A stretch of 64,000 bases of DNA, taken from positions 6,971,501 to 7,035,500 of the forward strand of contig NZ_CP109599.1 in the NCBI RefSeq assembly GCF_036231945.1, written 5' to 3'. Below the pieces are notes generated by a model. The model saw only the letters and a list, made by a program, of their open reading frames with translations. It did not search any database and had not been told where the DNA came from. Origin of the DNA: Streptomyces sp. NBC_01429. GTDB lineage: Bacteria > Actinomycetota > Actinomycetes > Streptomycetales > Streptomycetaceae. A program made the position numbers and the translations under genes. Positions 9,194 to 18,219 of this stretch are shown here, piece after piece; position 1 is the stretch's first letter, and every line of letters starts with the position of its first letter.

Positions 9194-10573
9194 CTAGTGA
9201 CCGGACGGGAGGGACCGTACCGCCGCCGGTTCCAGCCGGGCCGTGATGACGAGCGTGCCCTCGTCGATCTGGTAGTCGAGCGGCAGGCCGAGGTCGCGCA
9301 TCGTGGCGACCATGCCCGTGTTGGACGCCTGCGTCACCGCGTACACGCTGCCGCAGCGGGCCTCGACCGCGAGTGACACCAGGCGGCCGAGCAGCTCGGA
9401 GCCGATACCGCGCCGCTGCCAGGCGTCCTCGACGATCAGCGCGACCTCGGTCTCGTCCCCGTCCCAGAGCAGATGGCCGAGGGCGACGAGCCGGCCGGAG
9501 GCCGTCTGGACCGCGAGGGTACGGCCGAAGCGGGGGCTCAGCAGATGGTTCAGATAGCGGTCGGCGTCGCCCACCGGGCCGTGGTAACGCAGCCCGAGCG
9601 TGCGCGTGGAGCACCGGGCGTGCATGGCGAGGGCCGCGTCGAGGTCGTCGCCGTCGGCGCGGCGGACGGTGATCTCCTCGCCCTCGGGGAGGGTCAGCAC
9701 GTCCTGGCCGCGCGGGATGCGCGGGCCGAGCCGGGCGTCCAGCTCCACCAGGGCGCGGGCGCGCGCGAACTCGGTGGGCGTGAAGGGGAGATAGGGGCGC
9801 TCGACGCTGATCGTGCCGCCGTTCGGGTCGCGCAGCCGCATCTCCGTTCCGTCCAGTACGCCTTCGACGGGCGCGGCGCCGTCCGCGGCGGGGCCGGTGG
9901 CCGGTCCGGCGGGCCGGGAGTGGATCGTGCACCGGCCGAGCAACTGGCGTAGGGAAAGCGGGAGTTCGGCGGCGTCCAGGGCGGTGCGGGTGGCCAGGCC
10001 CAGGACCCGGGTCGGGGTGTCGACCAGGTCGTGGGTGTCGGCGCGCTCGATCCAGGTGCTGCTGCCGCCCGCCGCCGACACCTCGCGGGTCAGGTCCTTC
10101 GCCTGGAGCGCGGCCGGGGCGCGCAGCAGGAACTCGTCCACCGTGCCGTCGGCCAGCGGATGCGTCTGGAGGGTGAGGATGTCGATCCGGTGCGCGGCGA
10201 ACGCGCCGCACAGGGCGGCCAGGCTGCCCGGCTCGTCGCGCACGGTGGTCCGCATCCGCCACAGGGTCCGTTCCCCGGGGGCCGAGGTGTCCCGCTCCGC
10301 GGGCACCGGCGCCGGCCCGTCGGGTGCGGGCCCGGCGCCGGACGCCGGTGGGGCATGGCCGTGCCTCCGTGCCCACCAGGTGTGGAACGTGGCGGTGGCG
10401 ATCAGCGCCACCGCCGAGGCGACCAGCAGGAACGCTCCATCGGGCCCGTGCGCGATCATGTTCGCCAGGGCGTCGGCGACGGCCACGGCGGTGAACAGGG
10501 CGGCCAGTTCGACAAGGTCCCGCCGCCAGTGGTGCGGACGGCGGGCGCTCTTCGCGGAAGTCACATGGGTCAT
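9194..10573 (-). CDS. Membrane-anchored ACT-GNAT protein acetyltransferase
   Basis: This 459-residue protein has three parts. Two predicted membrane helices lie at about residues 20-41 and 47-64. An ACT domain at about 106-175 begins RMRTTVRDEPGSLAAL. A GNAT domain covers about 300-455, with acetyl-CoA motif QRRGIGSELL. Actinobacterial ACT-GNAT fusions are known as amino-acid-regulated protein lysine acetyltransferases. Here the ACT part may sense an amino acid and control acetylation of metabolic enzymes. The two membrane helices are an addition worth noting. The start is uncertain: ATG 10573 has GTGAGG very close upstream, and an in-frame ATG exists at 10660. Confidence 0.8.
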   Translation of the reverse strand: MTHVTSAKSARRPHHWRRDLVELAALFTAVAVADALANMIAHGPDGAFLLVASAVALIATATFHTWWARRHGHAPPASGAGPAPDGPAPVPAERDTSAPGERTLWRMRTTVRDEPGSLAALCGAFAAHRIDILTLQTHPLADGTVDEFLLRAPAALQAKDLTREVSAAGGSSTWIERADTHDLVDTPTRVLGLATRTALDAAELPLSLRQLLGRCTIHSRPAGPATGPAADGAAPVEGVLDGTEMRLRDPNGGTISVERPYLPFTPTEFARARALVELDARLGPRIPRGQDVLTLPEGEEITVRRADGDDLDAALAMHARCSTRTLGLRYHGPVGDADRYLNHLLSPRFGRTLAVQTASGRLVALGHLLWDGDETEVALIVEDAWQRRGIGSELLGRLVSLAVEARCGSVYAVTQASNTGMVATMRDLGLPLDYQIDEGTLVITARLEPAAVRSLPSGH

Positions 10574-10670
10574 GACCTCACTTTGACGGAACGGTGTTGC
10601 GTGATCACGAACGGTTTGTGACTGATGGGTTAAGTATGGGAATGTTCCATTTTGAGCCATCTATGACTCT
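10574..10670 (-). promoter_or_regulatory. AT-rich upstream region of the ACT-GNAT gene
   Basis: This 97-base gap is markedly AT-richer than its surroundings. It contains the perfect 10-bp palindrome CGTGATCACG at 10600-10609 and the short dyad GGAATGTTCC at about 10640-10649. It is the only upstream space available for the ACT-GNAT promoter. No regulator can be assigned. Confidence 0.4.
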
Positions 10671-13370
10671 TTATGGCCTGGAGTGTTCGCTTCCCTGGCG
10701 CAACGCGGCCAGCAGCCGGGTGGCCTGGGCGACCGTCCGGGACGTACCGCCCCGTCCGGCCAGCTCCGGCAGGCCGGACATCTCCTCCGCCGCGCCGCAG
10801 CGCTCGACGCAGTCGGCGGCCACGGACAGTATCTCCCCTGTCCCGGCCGGCGGGCGCCTCTCGTCGGACAGAACAGGAGCCAGCAGCACCGGCAGCGCCG
10901 CGCGCAGCACCGACCAGACCGTGGCGTACGCCCCGGTCGCCGCGGCCGTACGGGCCGAGTCCGCCAGCCTGTTGGGCTTGACCTTCCCCGACCGCATCAG
11001 CGCGCCCAGCTCCTCGCCCAGCGAACGGCCGTCCAGATCCCCCCGCGCGGCCAGCACCAGCAGGGCGTCCACGGCCGACAGCCGGTCCTGCGGATGCCGG
11101 GCCCCGAGGCCGTACGCCACCGCCCGGTGCAGCGACCCGCCCGCGGCCCCGCCGCTCTCGGCGAGCGTGGGCAGCCACCACGCGCCGCCGCGCTGGTCGT
11201 GCTCCGCGCAGGCCGACACCTCCGTCAGCAGCCAGCCGGCGAGGGTGTCCCGGTCCTGGGGCAGCACCTTCGGCCAGTCGGCCCTCCCGTCCCCCTCCCA
11301 GTGGTAGCAGTACGCTCCGGTCCGCTGGACGGGGCGGCCCAGCCAGCGGAAGGCCCGGGGGAACTCCCGGTGCGTCGCCAGCCGTTGCCTGACCTCCGCC
11401 AGCCGGCGCCCCGGATCCGTACGCGACCCCAGCCACCCGCGGCCGCTCCCCGGGCTATCGGTCTCGTCCACCGGCCCGTCCCCCGGCCCGTCCGCCTCGA
11501 CGGGGCCGAGCGCCGGCAGCGCCGTCCCGTCCCCGGTGAGCCAGGCCGCCAGCCGGTCCGCCTCGGGCGTCCCGAGCCCCGCCGCCGCGCGCGCCGCCTC
11601 CGGATGCCCGTCACGCCGTACCCGCAGGAGGGCCTGCGCGAAGTCCGCCGGTGCCGGTGCGAGACCCAGCCGCCGGTACTCGCCGAGCCGCTCGACCAGC
11701 ACCCCGGGGTCGAGCGCGCCCGTCTCCCAGGTCGGGGTGGCCAGCAGGAACGGCAGTGGTTCCGTACGCACCCGATGGGCGACCTCCCAGAGCCGCGCGT
11801 CCGTCACCCCCTCCAGCACGGTGTGCGCACAGGACTGCCGGACCGCCGCGCGGCTCCGCGTGTCCCACAGCGCCTTGACGGAGACCCGCTCGCACACGGC
11901 GGCGGCCACCACCTCCACCCCGTAGGTGTTCCGGCCGAAGTCGCGGTCCCGGTCCCGGGACGGTGTGTCCTCCAGCCACCAGCGGCCGGCCAGTGCCTCG
12001 CGCAGCGCGGCGGCCAGCGCCTCCCTGTCCCGGTGGGCGTGGCGCACCAGCCCGTCCAGCACCCGCTCGAAGGACATCGGCCGCCCGCGCGTGGAGATCA
12101 GCGCCGACACCTCCTCGACCAGCTCGGCGAGGTCCGACGGGGCCGGTTCCGATCGCACCGGGAGCGGTACGGGCGGCAGGATCTCCTCGTACGGGGCGAA
12201 GTCGGCCACCGCTACCGGCTCGCCGAACACCTCGGCGGCCCGCGCCCGGTGCACCGGGGCAAGCGTGGCGGCGGCCCCGGCCAGCTCGCCCCGGATGTCC
12301 GCGTCCACGGCGGCCAGATGACGGGCGACCAGTTTCAGCGCCCGCTCCTGGACGCCGGTGTCCTCGTGTCCGAACGTCCAGGCGACCACGGGCAGCAACT
12401 CACCGGCCGCGCCCGGATCGGCGCGCAGGGCCTTGCCCAGCAGGACGAGCTGGGCCCGGACCAGCTTCCTCTCCGGCCGGAACAGCACGGAACCCGAGAC
12501 GTCCGCGAGTTCGCGCGTGGGCAGAGCGCCGGAGACGGCCAGTTCGGTCAGCACGCTCTGCGCGTGCCCCGCCACTGTGGAGGTGCCGTCCGCCGCCATC
12601 CCGATCCAGTCGGCCAGGTGCTTCCGCTTCTCGTCGGCCGTCGGCTCCAGCCGGCGCAGCAGATTCAGGAAGAACGCGGCATCGCCCGGCCGTCTCCCGC
12701 CGCGCAGCAGACGGGCGACGGTGGCGTCCACCAACAGGCTTCGCTCCAGCACGCCTTCGGCGGCGAGGACGGGGAGCACCGACGCCCAGTGGTGCGGATC
12801 GTCCTGGTGCCAGGTGAACGGGCCGGGGAGTTCGGCCGTCTCGAACAGCCTCGGGACCATGACCGGCAGCCAGGGATCCGCCCGCAGACGGTCCGCCAGA
12901 TCGCCGTGCGCCCCCGCCGCGTCGACCCAGCCGTACACGAACTCGTCGGTGACCGGCACCTCGCAGCCCGCGAGCCGGACCAGCCCCGAGATCAGCGGGT
13001 AGTCGACCTGCGCCGTGGCCGCCCGGCCGGCCAGCCGGTGGGCGACGTTCCCGAGCCACTTCGGGTCCCGGTCGGCGAGGACGTCGAGCAGCGGCTCGTG
13101 CCACACCCGGAAACTCTCCCGCATCTCGCGCGAGCCGAGCCACGCCGCCGTGTCCGCCGCCCCCGTGAGGCAGCCCGCCCCCGCCACCAGCAGCGCGTTG
13201 TGCACCTTCCCGCGCTCCCGCCACCGGCGCCACGGCCACGCGCGCACCTCGGCGCGGAGCGCCTTCAACTCGGTCAGCGCCTCCTTGCGCTCCGCGGCGG
13301 TCATCGGCTCGACCAGCCCGGGAACGGCCTCGGCGCGCCCGGCCCGGACCGCGTCGGCCAGCGAACTCAT
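10671..13370 (-). CDS. DUF6493-like large helical protein of unknown function
   Basis: This 899-residue cytoplasmic protein is built mostly of leucine/alanine-rich helical repeats resembling a HEAT or armadillo-like scaffold. I see no catalytic motif or membrane segment. Its partner and size match the actinobacterial DUF6493 group. The ATG at 13370 overlaps the stop of the SWIM gene by four bases (ATGA), so the two are coupled and probably act together. The stop codon is TAA, which is uncommon in this genome. The family name is a recollection of the architecture and the function is unknown. Confidence 0.7.
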   Translation of the reverse strand: MSSLADAVRAGRAEAVPGLVEPMTAAERKEALTELKALRAEVRAWPWRRWRERGKVHNALLVAGAGCLTGAADTAAWLGSREMRESFRVWHEPLLDVLADRDPKWLGNVAHRLAGRAATAQVDYPLISGLVRLAGCEVPVTDEFVYGWVDAAGAHGDLADRLRADPWLPVMVPRLFETAELPGPFTWHQDDPHHWASVLPVLAAEGVLERSLLVDATVARLLRGGRRPGDAAFFLNLLRRLEPTADEKRKHLADWIGMAADGTSTVAGHAQSVLTELAVSGALPTRELADVSGSVLFRPERKLVRAQLVLLGKALRADPGAAGELLPVVAWTFGHEDTGVQERALKLVARHLAAVDADIRGELAGAAATLAPVHRARAAEVFGEPVAVADFAPYEEILPPVPLPVRSEPAPSDLAELVEEVSALISTRGRPMSFERVLDGLVRHAHRDREALAAALREALAGRWWLEDTPSRDRDRDFGRNTYGVEVVAAAVCERVSVKALWDTRSRAAVRQSCAHTVLEGVTDARLWEVAHRVRTEPLPFLLATPTWETGALDPGVLVERLGEYRRLGLAPAPADFAQALLRVRRDGHPEAARAAAGLGTPEADRLAAWLTGDGTALPALGPVEADGPGDGPVDETDSPGSGRGWLGSRTDPGRRLAEVRQRLATHREFPRAFRWLGRPVQRTGAYCYHWEGDGRADWPKVLPQDRDTLAGWLLTEVSACAEHDQRGGAWWLPTLAESGGAAGGSLHRAVAYGLGARHPQDRLSAVDALLVLAARGDLDGRSLGEELGALMRSGKVKPNRLADSARTAAATGAYATVWSVLRAALPVLLAPVLSDERRPPAGTGEILSVAADCVERCGAAEEMSGLPELAGRGGTSRTVAQATRLLAALRQGSEHSRP

Positions 13371-14773
13371 CGCGCACCGCCCGCGGTCACGGTCCCGGTG
13401 GCGACGTCCCCGGCCGTACGCACGGCCCCGCGGCGCGCCATCCGGACGGCGAGCGCGTGTTTGCACGGGCCGCGCCCGCCCCGGTGGTCCGCCCACCACT
13501 GGCAGGTGCAGCTCAGCGCCCCGGCCGACTCCCGCACCTGGTACCGGCGCTCGCCCGAGGCCACCCGTGCCAGGTCGCCGCTGATCTCCACGGCCCCCGC
13601 CGAGACCAGGGCGCGCGCCGCGACCAGCCGGGGGTTGTGCCGCTCCGCGCGGTCCGCGTCGTACGGCAGCTCCCGGTGGAAGTACGCCGCCTCCGCGATG
13701 TCGTAGCCCACCCGGCCCGCCGTCCCCAGCCGGGTCAGCGCCGCCCGCACCCGCTCCACCGTCAGCCCCGCCCGCGCCGCCAGCTCGCCCGGATCGATCC
13801 GCGGCTCCCACGCCAGCAGGACGGAGACCAGCTCGGCGTCCCCGGCGGCCTCCTCGGTCGCCAGCGCCTCCAGCACCCCGCCCTCGCCCGAGAATCCGCG
13901 CGCCGCGTCCGGCGACAGGGTCAGCGTCAGCCGCATCCCGGGGAGCACCACTTCCCAGGCACTGGCGAGCGCGGCGCCGTCGGCCACCGGCCCGTACACC
14001 CGCAGCGCCGTCGCGTCCCGCAGCACCCGCCGCAGCGCGGCCAGCCGCTCGGGGCCCGGCAGACAGACCGCGCCCGGCACCGGCCGGGTGGTCGGCCGCA
14101 GGGTCCGCCCCGCCGGGACGACCCAGATCGCCCCGCGCGAGGCGCCGCCCGAACCCTGCGGCAGCGACCGCAGAAAACGCACCGCCTCCGCCGCGCTCAG
14201 CTCGGCCCGCGGATCGAATCCGGCGGAGACGACCTGCGCCTCGGCGAAGCCGCGCAGCCAGCGGTCGGGCAGCGGGACCTTCTTCTCCACCACCGGACCG
14301 TCGAGAGTGGTCACCGCCAGCTCGTCCGGCCCCACCCGCAGATGCAGCGGATCGTCCCCGGCCAGCCGGGAAAGGGCCTCGCGCAGCGGATTGTTCACAT
14401 CCACATTGGTCGTGCCGTGCCCCGTCCCCGCCCCGTCGAGCCCGTCCCGCTCCACATCGAGCCGCGCGTACACCCCGCAGCAGCCGGAGAACGACTCGAA
14501 GCGCAGCCGGTCCCCGTTCCCCGTCACCACCGGGTCGAGCGACGCGTTCGGTGTCGGCCGGTAGTACCGCGCGCCGGCCACGTCGGCCACCGCCAGCAGC
14601 CCGCGGGCGGCGGCCCGGGGAGACGACAGGAAACCGGAGAAGAAGTGCGGACTGGCCTCGGCGCCCCGGGGCGTGCGGCCGCCGGAGGTCTCCAGACCGA
14701 GCAGCCGCCCGCCCTGGTCGCTCGCCAGGGCGGACGGACGGGAATAGGCCAATGCCTGTACGGATCGCGTCAT
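13367..14773 (-). CDS. SWIM zinc-finger protein
   Basis: This 468-residue protein carries a C-terminal SWIM zinc finger (CxC...CxH), seen as CTC followed 13 residues later by CKH at about residues 428-445. SWIM fingers bind DNA or protein. The rest is a globular region with no enzyme motif that I recognise. It is translationally coupled to the downstream DUF6493-like gene. The start is uncertain: ATG 14773 has no clear ribosome site, and in-frame GTG codons and a TTG lie up to 14803, so a slightly longer N terminus or leaderless start is possible. Confidence 0.78.
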   Translation of the reverse strand: MTRSVQALAYSRPSALASDQGGRLLGLETSGGRTPRGAEASPHFFSGFLSSPRAAARGLLAVADVAGARYYRPTPNASLDPVVTGNGDRLRFESFSGCCGVYARLDVERDGLDGAGTGHGTTNVDVNNPLREALSRLAGDDPLHLRVGPDELAVTTLDGPVVEKKVPLPDRWLRGFAEAQVVSAGFDPRAELSAAEAVRFLRSLPQGSGGASRGAIWVVPAGRTLRPTTRPVPGAVCLPGPERLAALRRVLRDATALRVYGPVADGAALASAWEVVLPGMRLTLTLSPDAARGFSGEGGVLEALATEEAAGDAELVSVLLAWEPRIDPGELAARAGLTVERVRAALTRLGTAGRVGYDIAEAAYFHRELPYDADRAERHNPRLVAARALVSAGAVEISGDLARVASGERRYQVRESAGALSCTCQWWADHRGGRGPCKHALAVRMARRGAVRTAGDVATGTVTAGGAR

Positions 14774-14828
14774 GAGGGAGACCGTAGAACCCACCACTGA
14801 CAATGGGCCCGGCGCGAACCCGGTGTTC

Positions 14829-14852
14829 GCGCCCCCGCGCTCCCGGGGGCGC
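14829..14852 (-). terminator. Hairpin terminator downstream of phoD
   Basis: Perfect 9-bp arms, GCGCCCCCG at 14829-14837 and CGGGGGCGC at 14844-14852, enclose a six-base loop. The hairpin lies 27 bases beyond the PhoD stop codon and upstream of the SWIM gene. Confidence 0.65.
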
Positions 14853-14878
14853 TCCGCGCGCCCCCGGGACAGGCGCTG

Positions 14879-16495
14879 TTACTGGCCGACCCTGCCCGGC
14901 TGGAGCACCTTGGTGAACAGCACCGTGCCGCCCTGCTCCCGCAGCCGCACCGTCAGTTCGCCGCTGCCGCCGTCGATGGACACCTCGCCGAAGAGGGGCG
15001 GCGTCTCCATCGGGGAGAGGTTCGACCCCTCGGGGGCCTTCACGAAGACCCGGTCGGGGCCGAAGGTGCCGTCCAGCTCGCTGGCCGGGAACTGGCCCGC
15101 CGCGATGGGCCCGGTGACGAACTCCCAGAACGGCGCGAAGTCCTTGAAGGCCGCCCGCTCCGGGGTGTAGTGCTGCGCCGAGGTGTGGTGGACGTCCGCC
15201 GTCAGCCACAGCGTGCCGGTGATCCGCCGGTGCTTGATGTACCGGAGCAGCTCGGCGATCTGGAGTTCGCGGCCCAGCGGGGCCCCGGGGTCGCCCTGTG
15301 CGACCGCCTCGAAGTCCGTCGCACCGTCCGGTACGACCAGACCGAGCGGCATGTCGGCGGCGATCACCTTCCACACGGCGCGCGACGCCGACAGCTCACG
15401 CTTGAGCCAGCGCAGCTGCTCGGCGCCCATGATGCCGGTGGTGTCGTCGGTCTGCCGGCCGGGCGAGTTGGCGTTGCGGAAGGTACGCATGTCCAGGACG
15501 AACACGTCGAGCAGCGGACCGTGGCCGATCACCCGGTGGACCCGCCGGTCCTCGCCGCGCGCGTGCAGGGTCGAGACGGGGAAGTACTCCCGGAACGCCC
15601 GGGAGGCGCGGGCGGCCAGCACGTCGATGTTCTTCTCGGTGTACCGGTCGTCGTCCAGGATCTGCCCCGGGTACCAGTTGTTGCGCACCTCGTGGTCGTC
15701 CCACTGGGTGATGGAGGGGACCTCGGAGTTGAAGCGCCGTACGTTCGCGTCGAGCAGGTTGTAGCGGAAGTTGCCCCGGTACTCGGCGAGGGTCTCGGCG
15801 ACCTTCGCCTTCTCCTCCGTGGTGATGTTGCGCCAGACCCGCCCGTCGGGCAGCGTCACGGCCGGCTCGATCACCCCGTCCGCGTAGATGTTGTCGCCGC
15901 TGGACAGGAAGAAGTCCGGGTTCAGCCGGCGCATCTCGTCGTACACGCGGAAGCCGCCGAGGTCCGGGTTGATGCCCCAGCCCTGCCCCGCGATGTCGCC
16001 CGACCACACGAACCGCACGTCCTGGCGGCGCCGGTCGGGCGCGGTGCGGAAGGTGCCGTACACCGGCTCGCCGGTACGGCGCGGGTCGTCCGGGTCGGCC
16101 AGTGTCACCCGGTAGTGCACCTGCTCACCGGCGGGCAGCCCGCGCAGCGGCACGGTGCCGGTGAAGTCCGTACCGGCGCCCAGCAGCGGGCCGTGCCACT
16201 GCCGCGAGCGGCGGAACGAGGAGGTGGCCGAGGTCTCCACCACCATCCGGGCGGGCCGGTCCGAGCGCACCCACACCAGCCCGGACGACGAGGTCACATC
16301 GCCCGCCTGCACCCCCCACGCGGCACGCGGCCGCCCGGAGAGCGCCTGCGCGGGCGCGGCGGCGGCGATCAGCGCGCCGCCCGGCAGGGCCAGTGCCGCC
16401 GAGGCGGCGAGGGAGCCGCGCAGCACGCTGCGGCGCGCGGGGGAGGCGGGGGTGGAGGCGGTGGGGTCGGGGGTGTTCGCGGGGCCTTGCGACAT
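14879..16495 (-). CDS. phoD: Secreted PhoD-like alkaline phosphatase
   Basis: A 538-residue PhoD-type phosphodiesterase/phosphatase that releases phosphate from organic esters outside the cell. The N terminus has a twin-arginine signal (RRSVLRGSLAAS at about 22-33) followed by a hydrophobic stretch ending near APAQA. An N-terminal PhoD domain is followed by the metallophosphatase core, with motifs including WSGDIAG, SSGDNIYADG, QWDDHEVRNNW and TADVHH. Those residues coordinate Ca/Fe in the family. The ATG at 16495 follows GGAG. It is probably part of the phosphate-starvation response, but I did not identify a PHO box. Confidence 0.9.
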   Translation of the reverse strand: MSQGPANTPDPTASTPASPARRSVLRGSLAASAALALPGGALIAAAAPAQALSGRPRAAWGVQAGDVTSSSGLVWVRSDRPARMVVETSATSSFRRSRQWHGPLLGAGTDFTGTVPLRGLPAGEQVHYRVTLADPDDPRRTGEPVYGTFRTAPDRRRQDVRFVWSGDIAGQGWGINPDLGGFRVYDEMRRLNPDFFLSSGDNIYADGVIEPAVTLPDGRVWRNITTEEKAKVAETLAEYRGNFRYNLLDANVRRFNSEVPSITQWDDHEVRNNWYPGQILDDDRYTEKNIDVLAARASRAFREYFPVSTLHARGEDRRVHRVIGHGPLLDVFVLDMRTFRNANSPGRQTDDTTGIMGAEQLRWLKRELSASRAVWKVIAADMPLGLVVPDGATDFEAVAQGDPGAPLGRELQIAELLRYIKHRRITGTLWLTADVHHTSAQHYTPERAAFKDFAPFWEFVTGPIAAGQFPASELDGTFGPDRVFVKAPEGSNLSPMETPPLFGEVSIDGGSGELTVRLREQGGTVLFTKVLQPGRVGQ

Positions 16496-16593
16496 CGGTG
16501 TGTCTCCTGGGCAGATCGGGACGCCGTGGGTGTCCCGTCATGCCTAGCGCCCGCCCACGGCCTGGGGGCGAACCGCGCGTGAACAACGGCCCC

Positions 16594-18051
16594 TCAGCCG
16601 CCCGGCCCGGTGGCCGCGGTGGCATCGGCCAGCAGCGACACCCCCCGCGCGATCCGCGCGGGCGTCAGATGCGCGTAACCCAGCACCAGCCGCACCCGCC
16701 CGTCCCGCGGCCCGGCCGTCCCGTGGGCCGTCAGCGGCCTGAGCGCGATCCCCGCCTCCGCCGCCCGGCGCAGGAAGCGCGGCTCGGGACCGTACCGCGC
16801 GGGCAGCCGGGCGATGATGTGCAGCCCGGCCGCGATGCCGCTGACCTCCGTACCGGGGAAGTGCCGGTCGAGGGCCGCGACCAGGGCGTTCCGCCGCTCC
16901 CGGTAGGCGCGCTGGCAGCGGCGCAGCTGCCGGTCGTAGCCGCCGCTCCGGACGAAGTCGGCGAGTACGGCCTGATCGAGCGAGGGGTTGCCCAGATCCA
17001 TCGTCCGCTTGCGCTCGACGATGTCGTCCAGCAGCTCCCGGGGCGCCAGCAGCCAGCCCAGCCGCAGCCCGGGAGCGAGCGACTTGCTGACCGAGCCCGT
17101 GTACACGACACGCTCGGGATCCAGGCCCTGGAGCGCCCCGACCGGCTCCCTGTCGTAACGGAACTCGCCGTCGTAGTCGTCCTCCAGGACGAAGCCGTCC
17201 ACGGAGCGCGCCCAGTCGAGGAGTTCGCCCCTGCGGTCCGCGGAGTAGGCGATTCCGGAGGGGAACTGGTGGGCGGGTGTCGTCAGCACCGCCCGTACCC
17301 CCGACCGGACCAGCGGGCCGATGGCCAGCCCCGCCGCGTCCAGCGGCAGCGGCACCGTGCCGAGCCCCGCCGAGGCGAGCAGCGCCGCGTGGTCCGGGCT
17401 GCCGGGATCCTCGGTGCCGACCGTCCGCAGCCCGCGCCCGCGCAGGACGAACCCGAGCAGCGTCGTCGCCTGCGCCACCCCGGAGCAGACCACCAGCCGC
17501 TCCGGATCGGCGGCCACCCCGCGCCGCCTGGCCAGCAGCGCGGCCAGCGCGGCACGCAGCGCGGGCAGCCCGCGCGGGTCCGGATAGCCGAGTACGCCCG
17601 CCACCGGCCCGGCCAGCACCGACCTGTACGTCGCCGCCCAGGCGGCGCTCGGGAAGAGGGCCGGATCCGGGGTGCCGGGGCGGAAGTCGGCCCGCGCGCC
17701 GGGCGGGCGCGGGGCGAGATCGCGTACGGGACCGGCCGCGGCGCGTACCGCGTCGCTCACCCAGGTGCCCGCGCCGCGCCCGCTGCGCAGATAGCCCTCC
17801 GCCGTCAGCTGTTCGTACGCCTCGGTGACCAGACCGCGCGAGACGCCGAGATCGGCGGCGAGTTCACGGCTGGCGGGCAGCCGCGTCCCGGCGGCCAGCC
17901 GCCCCGATCTGACCGCCTCGCGCAGCGCGGACCGCAGCGCCCGGCCCCGGCCCCGCGCGGGCGCGGCGGCGGCCGGCACCAGCAGCTCCCACGCGGCGGT
18001 CCCGACGCTCCCACCGGACCCGGCGGGCGGATTGGTCTCCGATACGGCCAT
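16594..18051 (-). CDS. MocR/PdxR-type GntR-aminotransferase regulator
   Basis: A 485-residue MocR-family regulator. The N-terminal GntR winged helix spans about residues 35-105 (LPASRELAADLGVSRGLVTEAYEQL). The C-terminal fold-type I aminotransferase domain carries the pyridoxal phosphate lysine in SVSKSLAPG and the motif EDDYDGEFRY. Such proteins sense PLP or amine ligands. It is divergent from the ECF sigma gene. A 19-bp direct repeat in the shared gap is a likely binding site, since MocR proteins often bind direct repeats. No vitamin B6 or GABA genes are adjacent, so the target is unknown. Confidence 0.88.
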   Translation of the reverse strand: MAVSETNPPAGSGGSVGTAAWELLVPAAAAPARGRGRALRSALREAVRSGRLAAGTRLPASRELAADLGVSRGLVTEAYEQLTAEGYLRSGRGAGTWVSDAVRAAAGPVRDLAPRPPGARADFRPGTPDPALFPSAAWAATYRSVLAGPVAGVLGYPDPRGLPALRAALAALLARRRGVAADPERLVVCSGVAQATTLLGFVLRGRGLRTVGTEDPGSPDHAALLASAGLGTVPLPLDAAGLAIGPLVRSGVRAVLTTPAHQFPSGIAYSADRRGELLDWARSVDGFVLEDDYDGEFRYDREPVGALQGLDPERVVYTGSVSKSLAPGLRLGWLLAPRELLDDIVERKRTMDLGNPSLDQAVLADFVRSGGYDRQLRRCQRAYRERRNALVAALDRHFPGTEVSGIAAGLHIIARLPARYGPEPRFLRRAAEAGIALRPLTAHGTAGPRDGRVRLVLGYAHLTPARIARGVSLLADATAATGPGG

Positions 18052-18131
18052 GGAAGTGGACCTTTAACGGCGTGCTCGCCGCGCGACGCGCCGGAGCCCC
18101 GGACCGGGCGGCCACGCGCGCCGACGCCGCC

Positions 18132-18169
18132 CCGCACCCGTGACGACGCCCCGCATCTGTGACAGCGCC
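18132..18169. promoter_or_regulatory. 19-bp direct repeat between mocR and the ECF sigma gene
   Basis: Two adjacent 19-base copies (18132-18150 and 18151-18169) share 15 of 19 bases, conserving CCGCA, GTGAC and GCC at the same spacing. They lie midway in the divergent intergenic region. The arrangement resembles direct-repeat operators of MocR regulators. The assignment is inferred. Confidence 0.45.
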
Positions 18170-18219
18170 CCGCGCGTGGTGATCTGGACAGCGGGCGCGT
18201 CGTCCGCTGGGATGGCGGG

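Noticed and set aside
7347..10376. Single 1009-residue protein spanning DUF885 and upstream sequence
   Set aside because: The upstream third is antisense-frame read-through of the ACT-GNAT gene. DUF885 sequence begins at 9038 with its own ribosome site.
18132..18172. ECF41-type promoter (TGTCACA on the minus strand)
   Set aside because: TGTCACA is present, but no CGTC lies at the required 16-base distance.
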